DNA of 64,000 nucleotides from Acidovorax kalamii (GCF_002245625.1 NZ_NOIG01000009.1:1-64000), one strand, 5' to 3'. Shown: positions 44,948 through 53,690, counted from the stretch's first letter. Program-made: numbers and translations. The notes: a model not told the origin generated them from the sequence alone.

Positions 44948-45737
44948 TCTGGGTTTTCACCAAGCCGCTGGCCTGCACAGTTTCACGCCACAGGCCGAGT
45001 TGCGCATGCTGGCGGTGGTGAGCCAGGGCAACGCCGGCAGCGGGCTGGAAACACTCTGGCAGATCTGTGCCAGCCTGCAGCGGCTGGGCTACCCCGTGGT
45101 GGTGCTGGACGGCACGGCCCAGGAGACAGACAACAGCCCGGGCCTGTTGCACCTGCTGCAGCACGCCTCGTGGAACGACGGTGCGCAGCTGAACTTGGGA
45201 GCCACCGCGTCCTCGCTGGCCGTGATCCCAGCCGCCAAGGGCCTGCAGCACCTCAGCCGCAAGGCGGGCGACACCACGCGCTCCCCCATGGAGAACCTGC
45301 TGCCCTACTTCAGGACCTACGGCCTGATGGTGATCCACGCGCCCGCTTCCACACTCGGGCCCTTGCTGACCCATACGGCCACAGTGCCCCTGGTGGTCAT
45401 GGGTGGCGGTTCCGCGGGCGTGATGACCAGCTACAAGAGCCTCAAGCAGATTGCCCTGCACACCGGGCTGCCCTGCATGGTGGCCGCTTTGCTGCACAGC
45501 AACACGGCAACCGAGCGCCACAAGGCCCAGTCGCAGTTGATGGCGCTGCAGGCCTGTGCCGAGCGCCATTTGGGGGGGCCGGTGCGGACCACCACCATCG
45601 CCACGCAGAACCCGCAGGAGCTTCAACGCCTGGCCTTGCAACTGCTGGAAAATGCGGGCACCATGAACGGATCGCTGAGTGCGCTGCCATCCAGCACCTT
45701 GGCAGACATGCCTGCGCATTTTGTCCGGAGCCATTGA
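44940..45737 (+). CDS. Degenerate FlhG/FleN-like protein lacking the Walker A lysine
   Basis: 265 residues in the position of flhG (fleN), the MinD/ParA-type ATPase that limits flagellar number with FlhF. The overall layout fits: LRMLAVVSQGNAGSGLET occupies the Walker A site, VVVLDGTAQ the Walker A-prime site, and YGLMVIHAPAS a later strand. But the KGGxGK(S/T) pattern is lost; neither lysine is present. It should not hydrolyse ATP in the usual way. It overlaps flhF by eight bases and precedes fliA, so it is likely a real, expressed gene and not a relic. The family assignment rests partly on position. Confidence 0.72.
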   Translation: MLDLGFHQAAGLHSFTPQAELRMLAVVSQGNAGSGLETLWQICASLQRLGYPVVVLDGTAQETDNSPGLLHLLQHASWNDGAQLNLGATASSLAVIPAAKGLQHLSRKAGDTTRSPMENLLPYFRTYGLMVIHAPASTLGPLLTHTATVPLVVMGGGSAGVMTSYKSLKQIALHTGLPCMVAALLHSNTATERHKAQSQLMALQACAERHLGGPVRTTTIATQNPQELQRLALQLLENAGTMNGSLSALPSSTLADMPAHFVRSH

Positions 45738-45764
45738 GTTGATTTTTCCGGAGAAGTTGATCTG

Positions 45765-46481
45765 ATGTACACCGCCAAAGGCCAGCTCGATCGTGACGCG
45801 ATGATCCGCCAGCATGTGCCGCTGGTCCGGAGAATTGCGCACCACATGATCGCCAAGCTGCCGCCCAATGTGGAGCTGGACGACTTGATCCAGGTCGGGA
45901 TGATGGGCCTGGCCGATGCGCTCTCGCGCTATGAAGTGGCCCAGGGTGTGCAGTTCGAGACCTTTGCCACCCAGCGCATCCGGGGCGCCATGCTCGACGA
46001 GCTGCGCGAGGGCGACTGGATGAGCCGCAGCTCGCGCAAGAGCCAGAAAGACATCGAGCATGCCGTGCACCGGCTGGAGCAGAAGCTGGGCCGCAGCCCG
46101 CTCGAATCAGAAATCGCCAGCGAAATGGGCATGAGCCTGCCCGACTACCAGAACCTGCTGGGGAAGGTGCGGGGCACCCAGCTGGTGTACCTGGAGGACA
46201 TGACCCACGGCAACGACGACGAGGACGGGTTTCTGGACCGCCATGTTGCCGACGCCGACGCTGATCCGGTCGAACTGCTGCGCGACCAGCGCCTCAAGAC
46301 CTCACTGGTCAATGCCATCAAGAGCCTGCCCGAACGCGAGCAGCACATCATGGGCATGTACTACGAGCACGACATGAATCTCAAAGAGATCGCGGCCGTG
46401 CTGGGCGTGACGGAGTCACGGGTGTGCCAGCTGCACAGCCAATCCATCGCCCGCCTGCGCGCCAAGATGCGCGCGCATTGA
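45765..46481 (+). CDS. fliA: Flagellar sigma factor FliA (sigma-28)
   Basis: Sigma factor of 238 residues for late flagellar genes. It has region 2 (DDLIQVGMMGLADALSRYE, FETFATQRIRGAMLDELR), region 3 and a region 4 helix-turn-helix with LKEIAAVLGVTESRVCQLHS. GGAGAAG lies about 8 bases before the ATG. It ends the flhB-flhA-flhF-fliA run and converges with flgN. FlgM, encoded nearby, is its antagonist. Confidence 0.98.
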   Translation: MYTAKGQLDRDAMIRQHVPLVRRIAHHMIAKLPPNVELDDLIQVGMMGLADALSRYEVAQGVQFETFATQRIRGAMLDELREGDWMSRSSRKSQKDIEHAVHRLEQKLGRSPLESEIASEMGMSLPDYQNLLGKVRGTQLVYLEDMTHGNDDEDGFLDRHVADADADPVELLRDQRLKTSLVNAIKSLPEREQHIMGMYYEHDMNLKEIAAVLGVTESRVCQLHSQSIARLRAKMRAH

Positions 46482-46545
46482 CCTTGCATTGACCTTGTTT
46501 TCCCGCCGCCCTACAAGGCGCGCCGGGCCAAGGTCTCCCCCCAAG

Positions 46546-46920
46546 TCAGCCTGCAGAACGGTAGATGCGCGCCACGCCCGGCTTGGCCGCGCGCGTCGAG
46601 AGCCCGTCGCCGTAGGTCGATGCGGCATTGGAGGGCGGCAGCAGGCCCGCAGCCTGGCGGTCAGTCACGGCCGACAGGCGAGCAAGGTTGTCGCGCTGCA
46701 CCGCCAGCATGCCGCTGATGGTTTCCACCCGCTTTTGCACCGCAGCAGGCAAAGGCGTCCCGTGCGCCGTGGATTGCTCCAGCGCGCGCGCAAACAGGGC
46801 CGCTGCGTCACGCAGGGCCACACTGTGTTGTTCCAGGGATTGGGGATCTGCCGCGAGAAGGGCGGCGGTGACTTTATCGATCAGCTGCTCGACAGCCGAG
46901 AGGGATTCTTCCAGCGACAT
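46546..46920 (-). CDS. flgN: Flagellar hook-associated export chaperone FlgN
   Basis: Helical protein of 124 residues in the usual place of FlgN, chaperone for FlgK and FlgL. It has SLEESLSAVEQLIDKVTAAL and VQRDNLARLSAVTDRQAAGL. The ATG at 46920 gives the family start; the open frame runs upstream to 46965 over the flgM end. FlgN is weakly conserved, so position (flgA-flgM-flgN) carries weight. Confidence 0.9.
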   Translation of the reverse strand: MSLEESLSAVEQLIDKVTAALLAADPQSLEQHSVALRDAAALFARALEQSTAHGTPLPAAVQKRVETISGMLAVQRDNLARLSAVTDRQAAGLLPPSNAASTYGDGLSTRAAKPGVARIYRSAG

Positions 46921-46961
46921 GGCGCATTGTGCGATGGATCGCGCCAGTCTGCAAAGCGGGT

Positions 46962-47285
46962 TCAACCCCGCGAGCGGGTCAGGATCTCCTGGGCGTTGGA
47001 CAGCATCTTGTCGGCGATGGCTTCGGCATCGACAGAAAACTCACCCTTTTCGATGGCAGCGCGGACTGCCTTGACCTTGCCGGCATCAAAATCACCAGCC
47101 ACACGGGAGGCAGGGTTCAGGCTTTGGGCGGCGATCGAGACCGTGACGGGCACACCGGCGGTTGACGCTGCAGCCAGGGCGTCCTTGGTGGCTCCTTCAG
47201 CAGCGCTGGCAGGCGTCTTGGCTTGCTTGGCAAGCCCCGTCTGCGGCAATGCGCCCGGGAGTTCCGGTTTTTGACCTATCTTCAT
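46962..47285 (-). CDS. flgM: Anti-sigma-28 factor FlgM
   Basis: Holds FliA inactive until it is exported through the finished hook. The 107-residue protein has a disordered Ala/Pro/Lys-rich N-terminal half and the conserved C-terminal helices VKAVRAAIEKGEFSVDAEAI and ADKMLSNAQEIL that bind sigma-28. The ATG at 47285 gives the standard MKIGQK start. A sigma-28-like promoter lies about 45 bases upstream, allowing the usual feedback. Confidence 0.95.
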   Translation of the reverse strand: MKIGQKPELPGALPQTGLAKQAKTPASAAEGATKDALAAASTAGVPVTVSIAAQSLNPASRVAGDFDAGKVKAVRAAIEKGEFSVDAEAIADKMLSNAQEILTRSRG

Positions 47286-47329
47286 CGCTCTCTCCACCAC
47301 CCCGCATGATGTGGGGCACAGTAGCAATG

Positions 47330-47356
47330 TTTTCGACCCGTTTGGCCCGGACTTTA
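47330..47356 (-). promoter_or_regulatory. Sigma-28 (FliA) promoter of flgM-flgN
   Basis: On the minus strand TAAAGTCC (47356-47349), an exact 11-base spacer and GTCGAAAA (47337-47330) match the sigma-28 pattern TAAAGTTT-N11-GCCGATAA at 6 of 8 positions in each box. Transcription would start near 47323, 38 bases before the flgM start codon. Confidence 0.62.
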
Positions 47357-47378
47357 GCCATTTATCACCTGGGCGTCA

Positions 47379-48176
47379 TCAAAGAGTGACGTCTACTGTT
47401 CCGCTTTCGTTCACTATTCCACTGACGATGCGACCATTGTCCATGCGGATACGCACAGTTTGCCCCACAGCCCCGGCCGACAGCGCCTGCCCTGCCGACG
47501 TGACCGCGTAGCCGGGCCCCTGGGCCACCACCTTCACCTGGGCCCCTGCGCGGAACAGCTGCGGGGCCCGCACCATGCTCTGGCGCAATGCCTGGCCCGC
47601 CACCAGCTGGCGTGCGGCTACCTGCCCGACCCACAGGTCTGGGTTCGCCATGACAGGAGCGGTCTCGGCGGCCCAGTCCACCTCGGCCTCGGTGGCATCG
47701 CTGGCGGTCAGGACAGCGCCGGGCGCCACATTGCCGGTCAGCACCCAGGCCGGGCCAAACGCCTTGACGGTGACTGGCAGGAACACATTCCAGGCGGTGG
47801 GCCCCTCAACACAACGCAGCCCGAGGCGGGTACGGCCCCACAGACGGGAGCCCACCGGCAAATAAGGCTCCACGCGCGCGCAAGGCGCCAGCCGCAATCG
47901 CGAATCCAGTGAGCCAACACTCACTTCCATGCGCAGGGGGAGTCCGGTGGGGGCGCTGCGCGCCAGGGTGTCGTCCAGCCAGCGCTGCGTCAGCGGCCCC
48001 AGGTCCACCGAGGGATCGCCCGCCGCCTGGGCCCGGGCCGTGCCACTGGCGCCCACAGCCAGCGCGCCCAGCACCACCAGGCACAGGGCCTGCCAAGCGG
48101 CACCTGCGGGGCGCTGCGCGGGGGAGCGGCCGGACACAACCGGGAGGGAAAACAAGAAACGGGGGGAAGTGGACAT
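47379..48176 (-). CDS. flgA: Flagellar P-ring assembly chaperone FlgA
   Basis: Periplasmic chaperone for P-ring protein FlgI. The 265-residue protein has a signal peptide (hydrophobic run about 25-45, cleavage near ARAQA) and a SAF-type domain with VLTGNVAPGAVLTASDATEAE, QSMVRAPQLFRAGAQVKV and the end pattern VRIRMDNGRIVSGIV. The ATG at 48176 has GGAGG close upstream. It is divergent from flgB. Confidence 0.94.
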   Translation of the reverse strand: MSTSPRFLFSLPVVSGRSPAQRPAGAAWQALCLVVLGALAVGASGTARAQAAGDPSVDLGPLTQRWLDDTLARSAPTGLPLRMEVSVGSLDSRLRLAPCARVEPYLPVGSRLWGRTRLGLRCVEGPTAWNVFLPVTVKAFGPAWVLTGNVAPGAVLTASDATEAEVDWAAETAPVMANPDLWVGQVAARQLVAGQALRQSMVRAPQLFRAGAQVKVVAQGPGYAVTSAGQALSAGAVGQTVRIRMDNGRIVSGIVNESGTVDVTL

Positions 48177-48388
48177 GGGACCTCCTGGGCATCGGGTGGC
48201 TGGCCCGCAGGGGGCAAGGGCCATTTCACACCAATAACTATAGGCAGGCAGCGCCCGCCCAAAACCCGGAACTGCCCATCCATTTCCACGCTCTTCGCGC
48301 TTTAGAAAAAAGCGGCGGTTTCCATAATCAGGCAACGCCAAAAAGCCCCTGGGGCTGGCGACTTTGCAAACAACGGTGTGAGGCAAAC
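48177..48388. promoter_or_regulatory. Divergent flgA/flgB promoter region
   Basis: For flgB a possible sigma-70 promoter is TTTAGA (48301-48306), 16 bases, then CATAAT (48323-48328). A palindrome AGCCCC-T-GGGGCT (48344-48356) lies in the flgB leader. On the flgA side, TTATTGGTGTGA (minus, within 48225-48238) resembles the TTATTGGTTACA found upstream of fliL, which may point to a shared activator site. Confidence 0.4.
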
Positions 48389-48850
48389 ATGCTTGACAAG
48401 ATGACCAACCAGCTGAGTTTTCACAGCAACGCCTTGGTGCTGCGTGCGGAACGTCAGCGCGCCATCGCCAGCAACATTGCCAATGCCGACACCCCCGGCT
48501 ATGTGGCGCGCGACTTCAAGTTTGGCGATGCGCTGCGGGAAGCCACAGGCATAGGCTCCTCGGGCACGGGTTCGGGTGTCACCCGCCTGGCCACCGGCGG
48601 GTCGCATGGCACGGCAGGCACCACCGATCCACGCCACATTCCCTTGCCCACAGTGCCCACCACCGCCAGCATCGACCGGCAGGGCGCCCTGGGCTACACG
48701 GTGCAGACGCAGCCCAGCCTGGACAACAACTCGGTGGACCTGGACCGCGAACGCGCGAACTTCGTGGACAACTCCGTGCGGTATGAGGCCACGCTGCGCT
48801 TCATCAACGGCGGCGCCAAAACCATGCTCAGCGCCATCCAGGGGCAGTAA
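48389..48850 (+). CDS. flgB: Flagellar proximal rod protein FlgB
   Basis: Rod subunit of 153 residues. It has the rod/hook N-terminal signature ASNIANADTPGYVARDFKF and a C-terminal helix with LDRERANFVDNSVRYEATLR. The ATG at 48389 gives normal length; the open frame extends well upstream without similarity. First gene of the flgB-L operon. Confidence 0.97.
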   Translation: MLDKMTNQLSFHSNALVLRAERQRAIASNIANADTPGYVARDFKFGDALREATGIGSSGTGSGVTRLATGGSHGTAGTTDPRHIPLPTVPTTASIDRQGALGYTVQTQPSLDNNSVDLDRERANFVDNSVRYEATLRFINGGAKTMLSAIQGQ

Positions 48851-48883
48851 GCCAGCAGCGCAGCATAGAAAGCGAGCCACACC

Positions 48884-49288
48884 ATGTCCATGTTCTCCAT
48901 CTTCAACGTCTCCGGCAGCGCCATCAGCGCGCAGTCGCAGCGGCTCAACGTGGTGGCCAGCAACCTGGCCAACGTCGATGCGGTGGCAGGCCCCGATGGC
49001 AAGGCCTACAAAGCCCGCCAGGTGATTTTCCAGACGGCCGAGATGGGGGCAGAAAGCGCTGCCGGCGTGCGCGTGAGCGGGATGAGCGAGAGCAACGTGC
49101 CCGGCCGCCGTGTGCACGACCCCGCCCACCCCTCGGCCGACGAGCAGGGCTATGTCACGCATTCGAACGTCAACGCGGTCGAGGAGATGGTCAACATGAT
49201 CTCGGCCTCACGCTCGTACCAGAACAACGTCGAGGTCATGAACACGGCCAAGTCGCTGCTCCTCAAGACCCTGCAGATGGGCCAATAA
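48884..49288 (+). CDS. flgC: Flagellar proximal rod protein FlgC
   Basis: Rod subunit of 134 residues with NVVASNLANVDAVAG at the N terminus, DPAHPSADEQGYV before the C-terminal helix, and NAVEEMVNMISASRSYQNNV, the conserved rod-protein end. It follows flgB by 33 bases. Confidence 0.97.
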   Translation: MSMFSIFNVSGSAISAQSQRLNVVASNLANVDAVAGPDGKAYKARQVIFQTAEMGAESAAGVRVSGMSESNVPGRRVHDPAHPSADEQGYVTHSNVNAVEEMVNMISASRSYQNNVEVMNTAKSLLLKTLQMGQ

Positions 49289-49307
49289 CTTCAGGACGGA
49301 CTCCGCC

Positions 49308-49964
49308 ATGATTCTCAACTCCGCCACCAGCGCCCCCACGGTCACGGACGCGACCGGCACAAAAGCCAACGCTGCCACCGACCCCGCTGCCGCGCAAGAC
49401 CGGTTCCTGAAGCTGCTCGTTGCGCAGCTCAACAACCAGGACCCGATGAACCCGCTGGACAACGCCCAGATGACCTCGCAAATTGCGCAGATCAACACGG
49501 TGACCGGCATCCAGCAGCTCAACCAGACCATGCAGAGCATGGCCGAGCAGTTCAACTCGCTGCAGGTCATGCAGGGCACGGCACTCATCGGGCGCAATGT
49601 GATGACCGAAGGCTCCAGCCTGGCCGTGGCCGACAAGGCGGGCAAGGGCGGCTTCGAGTTGCCGTCTGCCGCCACCAACGTGAAGATCGAGGTCACGACC
49701 GCAGGCGGCCAGGTGGTGGACACCATCGACCTGGGCGCCAAGGCCGCAGGCCGCCACACCTTCGAGTGGGACGCCAGCAAGTACACCGGCACCACCGATG
49801 CACTGCAGTTCCGCGTCACAGCCGTCAACGGCTCCACCAAGCTGTCGAGCACGCCGCTGGCCCTGTCCAAGGTCACAGCCGCAGGCGCCGAAGACGGCCA
49901 GCTCAAGCTGACGCTGGCCAACGGCAAAACCATCAACTACAGCCAGATCAAGGCCCTGGTCTAA
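49308..49964 (+). CDS. flgD: Flagellar hook-assembly cap protein FlgD
   Basis: Temporary cap for hook growth, 218 residues. It has DRFLKLLVAQLNNQDPMNPL and NAQMTSQIAQINTVTGIQQL in the N-terminal region, then the FlgD Tudor/FNIII-like part (VNVKIEV, GRHTFEWDASKYTG). A GGAC-rich leader precedes the ATG. It lies between flgC and flgE. Confidence 0.97.
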   Translation: MILNSATSAPTVTDATGTKANAATDPAAAQDRFLKLLVAQLNNQDPMNPLDNAQMTSQIAQINTVTGIQQLNQTMQSMAEQFNSLQVMQGTALIGRNVMTEGSSLAVADKAGKGGFELPSAATNVKIEVTTAGGQVVDTIDLGAKAAGRHTFEWDASKYTGTTDALQFRVTAVNGSTKLSSTPLALSKVTAAGAEDGQLKLTLANGKTINYSQIKALV

Positions 49965-50004
49965 ACCGGCCGAACCCTTTCCTCGCCCCCATCAGGAGAA
50001 CACC

Positions 50005-51285
50005 ATGAGTTTTCAGCAAGGCCTGTCGGGCTTGAACGCCGCCAGCAAGAACCTCGACGTCATCGGGCACAACATTGCCAACTCCAACACCGTGGGGTTC
50101 AAGGCCTCGCGGGCCGAGTTTGCGGAGATGGTGGCCTCGGCCATTGGCTCCTCCGGCGGCACCAACGCCGGCATCGGCGTGGAAGTGGCTGCGGTGGCGC
50201 AGCAGTTCACCCAGGGCAACCTCACGATCACGGGCAACAGCCTGGACGTGGCCATCAACGGCAACGGCTTCTTCACGCTCACGCTGCCCGATGGCACGCC
50301 TGCCTACACCCGCTCCGGCAACTTCAAGCTGGACAAGGAAGGCAACATGATCACCAACGACAACGCCTCGGTGATGGGCTACCCGGTGGACCCCGTCACG
50401 GGCCTGCGCACGGGCACCGACCCCATCCCCATGGTGTTCCCGACGGCCGAGCCCATCCCCGCCAAGCAGACCACCACCATCACGGCGGCGTTCAACCTGG
50501 ATGCGCGCGCCACCGATGCAGCGGGCGACCCCACGGCCACGCCCCCCATCCCGGCCACCCCCCGTGCCACCTATGGCACCTCGATCAATGTGTTCGACAG
50601 CCAGGGCGTGGCCAAGCCTGTGAGTCTTTACTTCCAGAAGACCGCCACCGCCAACACCTGGGACGTGTACGACCAGCTGGACGACCCCACGGCCGTGCCG
50701 CCCGTGGTGGCCACGCCCATCGGCCAGATCACGTTTGACAACAACGGCGCCATCACCGGCCCGGTGGCCACGCCACCTGCCACCGGCTTTTCGCTGCCAC
50801 TCACCGTCAACCCCACGCCGCCCAACCCCAACAACCTGCCCACCTACACCGTGGACGTGAACCTGGACAAGGTGACGCAGTTCGGCACCAAATTTGCCGT
50901 CTCCAACCTGAGCCAGGACGGCTACACCTCGGGCGAACTCACGGGCATCAACATCGAGAACAACGGGATGATCATGACCCGTTACTCCAATGGCGTGACC
51001 CGTGCCGAAGGCCAGCTGGCGCTGTCGAGCTTCCGCAACACGCAAGGCCTGGCCTCGGTGGGCAGCAACAACTGGGTGGCCACGTTCGAATCGGGCCAGC
51101 CCGTGGCGGGCACCGCCACCGACGGCAACTTCGGCTCGCTGCGCTCGGGGGCGCTGGAGGACTCCAACGTGGACCTCACCGCCGAGCTGGTCAACATGAT
51201 GACCGCCCAGCGCGCCTACCAGGCCAACGCCCAGACCATCAAGACGCAAGACCAGGTGATGTCCACCCTGGTGAACCTGCGCTGA
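50005..51285 (+). CDS. flgE: Flagellar hook protein FlgE
   Basis: Hook subunit of 426 residues. It has SFQQGLSGLNAASKNLDVIG and HNIANSNTVGFKASRAEF at the N terminus, LDVAINGNGFFTLTL, Pro/Thr-rich surface domains and a C-terminal helix ending TAELVNMMTAQRAYQANAQT. AGGAG lies about 8 bases before the ATG. Confidence 0.98.
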   Translation: MSFQQGLSGLNAASKNLDVIGHNIANSNTVGFKASRAEFAEMVASAIGSSGGTNAGIGVEVAAVAQQFTQGNLTITGNSLDVAINGNGFFTLTLPDGTPAYTRSGNFKLDKEGNMITNDNASVMGYPVDPVTGLRTGTDPIPMVFPTAEPIPAKQTTTITAAFNLDARATDAAGDPTATPPIPATPRATYGTSINVFDSQGVAKPVSLYFQKTATANTWDVYDQLDDPTAVPPVVATPIGQITFDNNGAITGPVATPPATGFSLPLTVNPTPPNPNNLPTYTVDVNLDKVTQFGTKFAVSNLSQDGYTSGELTGINIENNGMIMTRYSNGVTRAEGQLALSSFRNTQGLASVGSNNWVATFESGQPVAGTATDGNFGSLRSGALEDSNVDLTAELVNMMTAQRAYQANAQTIKTQDQVMSTLVNLR

Positions 51286-51334
51286 TGTGCGCCTGAATCT
51301 TCACTGACCCCACCCAGGACCCCGGAGAGCCCCC

Positions 51335-52075
51335 ATGGACCGCATCATCTACACCGCGATGACGGGCGCAAACGCTGCTGCCCATCGGCAGGCCGTGCTG
51401 TCCAACAACCTGGCCAACGCGTCCACGGGCGGGTTCCGTGCCGAGATGTCCACCTTCCGGTCCGTGCCGCTGCAGGGCGACGGCGCCAAGACCCGCGTGT
51501 TCGCGCTGGAAGCCACCTCCGGCTACGTCAACACCCCCGGCCCCGTGCAGCGCACCGGCCGCAACCTCGATGCGATGGCTGCGGGCAACGCCTGGTTTGC
51601 CGTGCAGGGCCTGGACGGCACCGAGGCCTACACCCGCGCGGGGAGCTTCGAGGTGTCGGCGGGCGGCCAGCTGCTCACGCCCACCGGCCTGCCGGTGCTG
51701 TCCGATGGCGGGGCCCCCATCGATGTGCCCCCCGGGGCCGATGTCTCGCTGGGCTCCGATGGCACCATCACCGCCAAGACTGCAGGCCAGCCTGCGCAGG
51801 CAATTGGCCGCCTGAAACTCGCCACCCCCACCGCCGAAGACCCGCTCAAGCGCGGCGACGACGGCCTGTTCCGCACCGCGTCGGGCGACCCCATGCCCAA
51901 CGACGCCAACGCCCGCATGCTGTCGGGCGCGCTGGAGGGCTCCAACGTGAACCCGGTGGAAAGCATGGTGGGGATGATTGCCGCAGCGCGGCAGTTCGAG
52001 CAGCAGATGCGCCTGCTGCAGAACGCCGAGACCAATGACAAGACCGCCAGCCAGTTGCTGAGCATGAACGGCTGA
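51335..52075 (+). CDS. flgF: Flagellar rod protein FlgF
   Basis: Proximal rod subunit of 246 residues with the start DRIIYTAMTGANAAAHRQAV, LANASTGGFRAEM and the C-terminal VNPVESMVGMIAAARQFEQQ. CGGAGAG precedes the ATG. It is between flgE and flgG. Confidence 0.97.
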   Translation: MDRIIYTAMTGANAAAHRQAVLSNNLANASTGGFRAEMSTFRSVPLQGDGAKTRVFALEATSGYVNTPGPVQRTGRNLDAMAAGNAWFAVQGLDGTEAYTRAGSFEVSAGGQLLTPTGLPVLSDGGAPIDVPPGADVSLGSDGTITAKTAGQPAQAIGRLKLATPTAEDPLKRGDDGLFRTASGDPMPNDANARMLSGALEGSNVNPVESMVGMIAAARQFEQQMRLLQNAETNDKTASQLLSMNG

Positions 52076-52112
52076 GGCCGCGCCCCACGCTGCCACGCCA
52101 AAAGGAAGCACC

Positions 52113-52895
52113 ATGATCAACTCCCTCTGGATCGCCAAGACCGGCATGTCTGCGCAGCAGACCCAGCTCGACGTCATCTCGCACAACCTGGCCAACGTCT
52201 CCACCACCGGCTACAAGCGCAACAACGCGGTGTTCGAAGACCTGATCTACCAGAACCTGCGCCAGGTGGGCGCCAACACCACCGAGCAAAACCAGCTGCC
52301 CACCGGCCTGCACCTGGGCCTGGGCGTGCGCACCGTGGCCACCAGCCGCAACTTCGTGCAGGGCAGCCTGCAGGAATCCAAGAACAACCTGGACGTGGCC
52401 ATCAACGGCAATGGCTTCCTGGAAGTGACCATGCCCGACGGCACCATCGGCTACACGCGCGACGGCTCGTTCCAGGTCGATGCCCAGGGCCGCCTGGTCA
52501 ACTCCAGCGGCCTGCCCGTGGCCAACGGCATCACCGTGCCCGCCAACGCCACCAGCGTGAGCATCAGCGCCGACGGCGTGGTGTCAGCCACCGTGCCGGG
52601 AAACACCCAGCCCCAGCCGCTGGGCAACCTGGCCATGTCCTCCTTCATCAACCCGGCGGGCCTGGAGCCCATCGGCCAGAACCTGTTCAAGGAATCGGCC
52701 GCCTCGGGCCAGCCCCAGCAGGGCACGCCCGGCACCAACGGCCTGGGCATCCTCAAGCAGGGTTTTCTGGAAGCCTCGAACGTGAACGTGGTGGAAGAGC
52801 TGGTCACCATGATCCAGACCCAGCGCGCCTACGAGATGAATTCCAAGGCCATCCAAACCTCGGACCAGATGCTGGCCAAGCTGTCGCAGCTGTGA
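52113..52895 (+). CDS. flgG: Flagellar distal rod protein FlgG
   Basis: Distal rod subunit of 260 residues, the normal family length. It has LWIAKTGMSAQQTQLDVISH and NLANVSTTGYKRNNAVFEDL, then LDVAINGNGFLEVTMPDG and VVEELVTMIQTQRAYEMNSK. AAGGAAGC precedes the ATG. Confidence 0.98.
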   Translation: MINSLWIAKTGMSAQQTQLDVISHNLANVSTTGYKRNNAVFEDLIYQNLRQVGANTTEQNQLPTGLHLGLGVRTVATSRNFVQGSLQESKNNLDVAINGNGFLEVTMPDGTIGYTRDGSFQVDAQGRLVNSSGLPVANGITVPANATSVSISADGVVSATVPGNTQPQPLGNLAMSSFINPAGLEPIGQNLFKESAASGQPQQGTPGTNGLGILKQGFLEASNVNVVEELVTMIQTQRAYEMNSKAIQTSDQMLAKLSQL

Positions 52896-52915
52896 TGGCC
52901 AGGAAGGACACCGCC

Positions 52916-53593
52916 ATGAAGCACCTGATCGCATCCACCGCCCTGGCCTTGCTGGCCACGGGCTGCGCCACCCTGTCGCCGCCGCCGCCCGTGGACATCC
53001 TGCCCACCACGCCGCCGCCCATTGCGACCACGACGCCGCGCACACCACCGCCGGTCACCGGCAGCCTGTTCCACAACGCCAGCTACCGCCCCGCATTCGA
53101 GGACCGCCGCGCGCGCATGGTGGGCGACAACGTGACCATCAATATCGTGGAGAACGTCACGGCCAGCCAGAAGTCTTCGTCCACGGTGGACCGCACCTCC
53201 GAAGCCTCGGGCGGCATCACCAGCCTGCCGTTTGTGAAACGCTCGCTGGCCGACCGCACCACCCTCGCGGCGGGCTCGGAAAGCACCTTCTCGGGCAAGG
53301 GTGGCACCGAAAGTACCAACACTTTCACCGGCTCGATCACCACCACCGTGGTGGACGTGCTGCCCAACGGCCATCTGGTCGTGACCGGCGAGAAGCAGAT
53401 CGGCGTGAACCAGAACGTGGACGTGCTGCGCTTCTCGGGCACCGTCGATCCGCGCGTGATGCAGCCCGGCAGCATCGTCAACTCCACCCAGGTCGCCAAT
53501 GTGCGGGTCGAGTCGCGGGGCCGGGGCGCCCAGAACGAGGCCCAGGCCATGGGCTGGATGAACCGGTTCTTCAACACCATCACGCCGTTCTAG
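52916..53593 (+). CDS. flgH: Flagellar L-ring lipoprotein FlgH
   Basis: Outer-membrane ring lipoprotein of 225 residues. A signal peptide ends in the lipobox LLATGC (lipidated Cys about residue 19), followed by a Pro-rich linker and the L-ring domain (DDNVTINIVENVTASQKSSS-like region, GHLVVTGEKQIGVNQN, GTVDPR). The ATG at 52916 is preferred because AGGAAGGA lies about 8 bases upstream; the frame opens at 52892. It ends just before a repeat-filled gap. Confidence 0.96.
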   Translation: MKHLIASTALALLATGCATLSPPPPVDILPTTPPPIATTTPRTPPPVTGSLFHNASYRPAFEDRRARMVGDNVTINIVENVTASQKSSSTVDRTSEASGGITSLPFVKRSLADRTTLAAGSESTFSGKGGTESTNTFTGSITTTVVDVLPNGHLVVTGEKQIGVNQNVDVLRFSGTVDPRVMQPGSIVNSTQVANVRVESRGRGAQNEAQAMGWMNRFFNTITPF

Positions 53594-53594
53594 A

Positions 53595-53690
53595 CTCCCC
53601 CCTGAGGCGCTGCGCGCCTTCCCCCTTAGGGGGGACGCCGCCAGCGCGGCGGGGCAGCCCTTGCGCGGCGGCCCGCGCCGGGGCCGCGCC
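53595..53690. repeat. GC-rich dispersed repeat family 2, copy 2
   Basis: It begins CTCCCCCCTGAGGCGCTGCG and carries GGGGCAGCCCTTGCGCGG further on, the same framework as 22439-22545. It starts two bases after the flgH stop. Confidence 0.65.
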
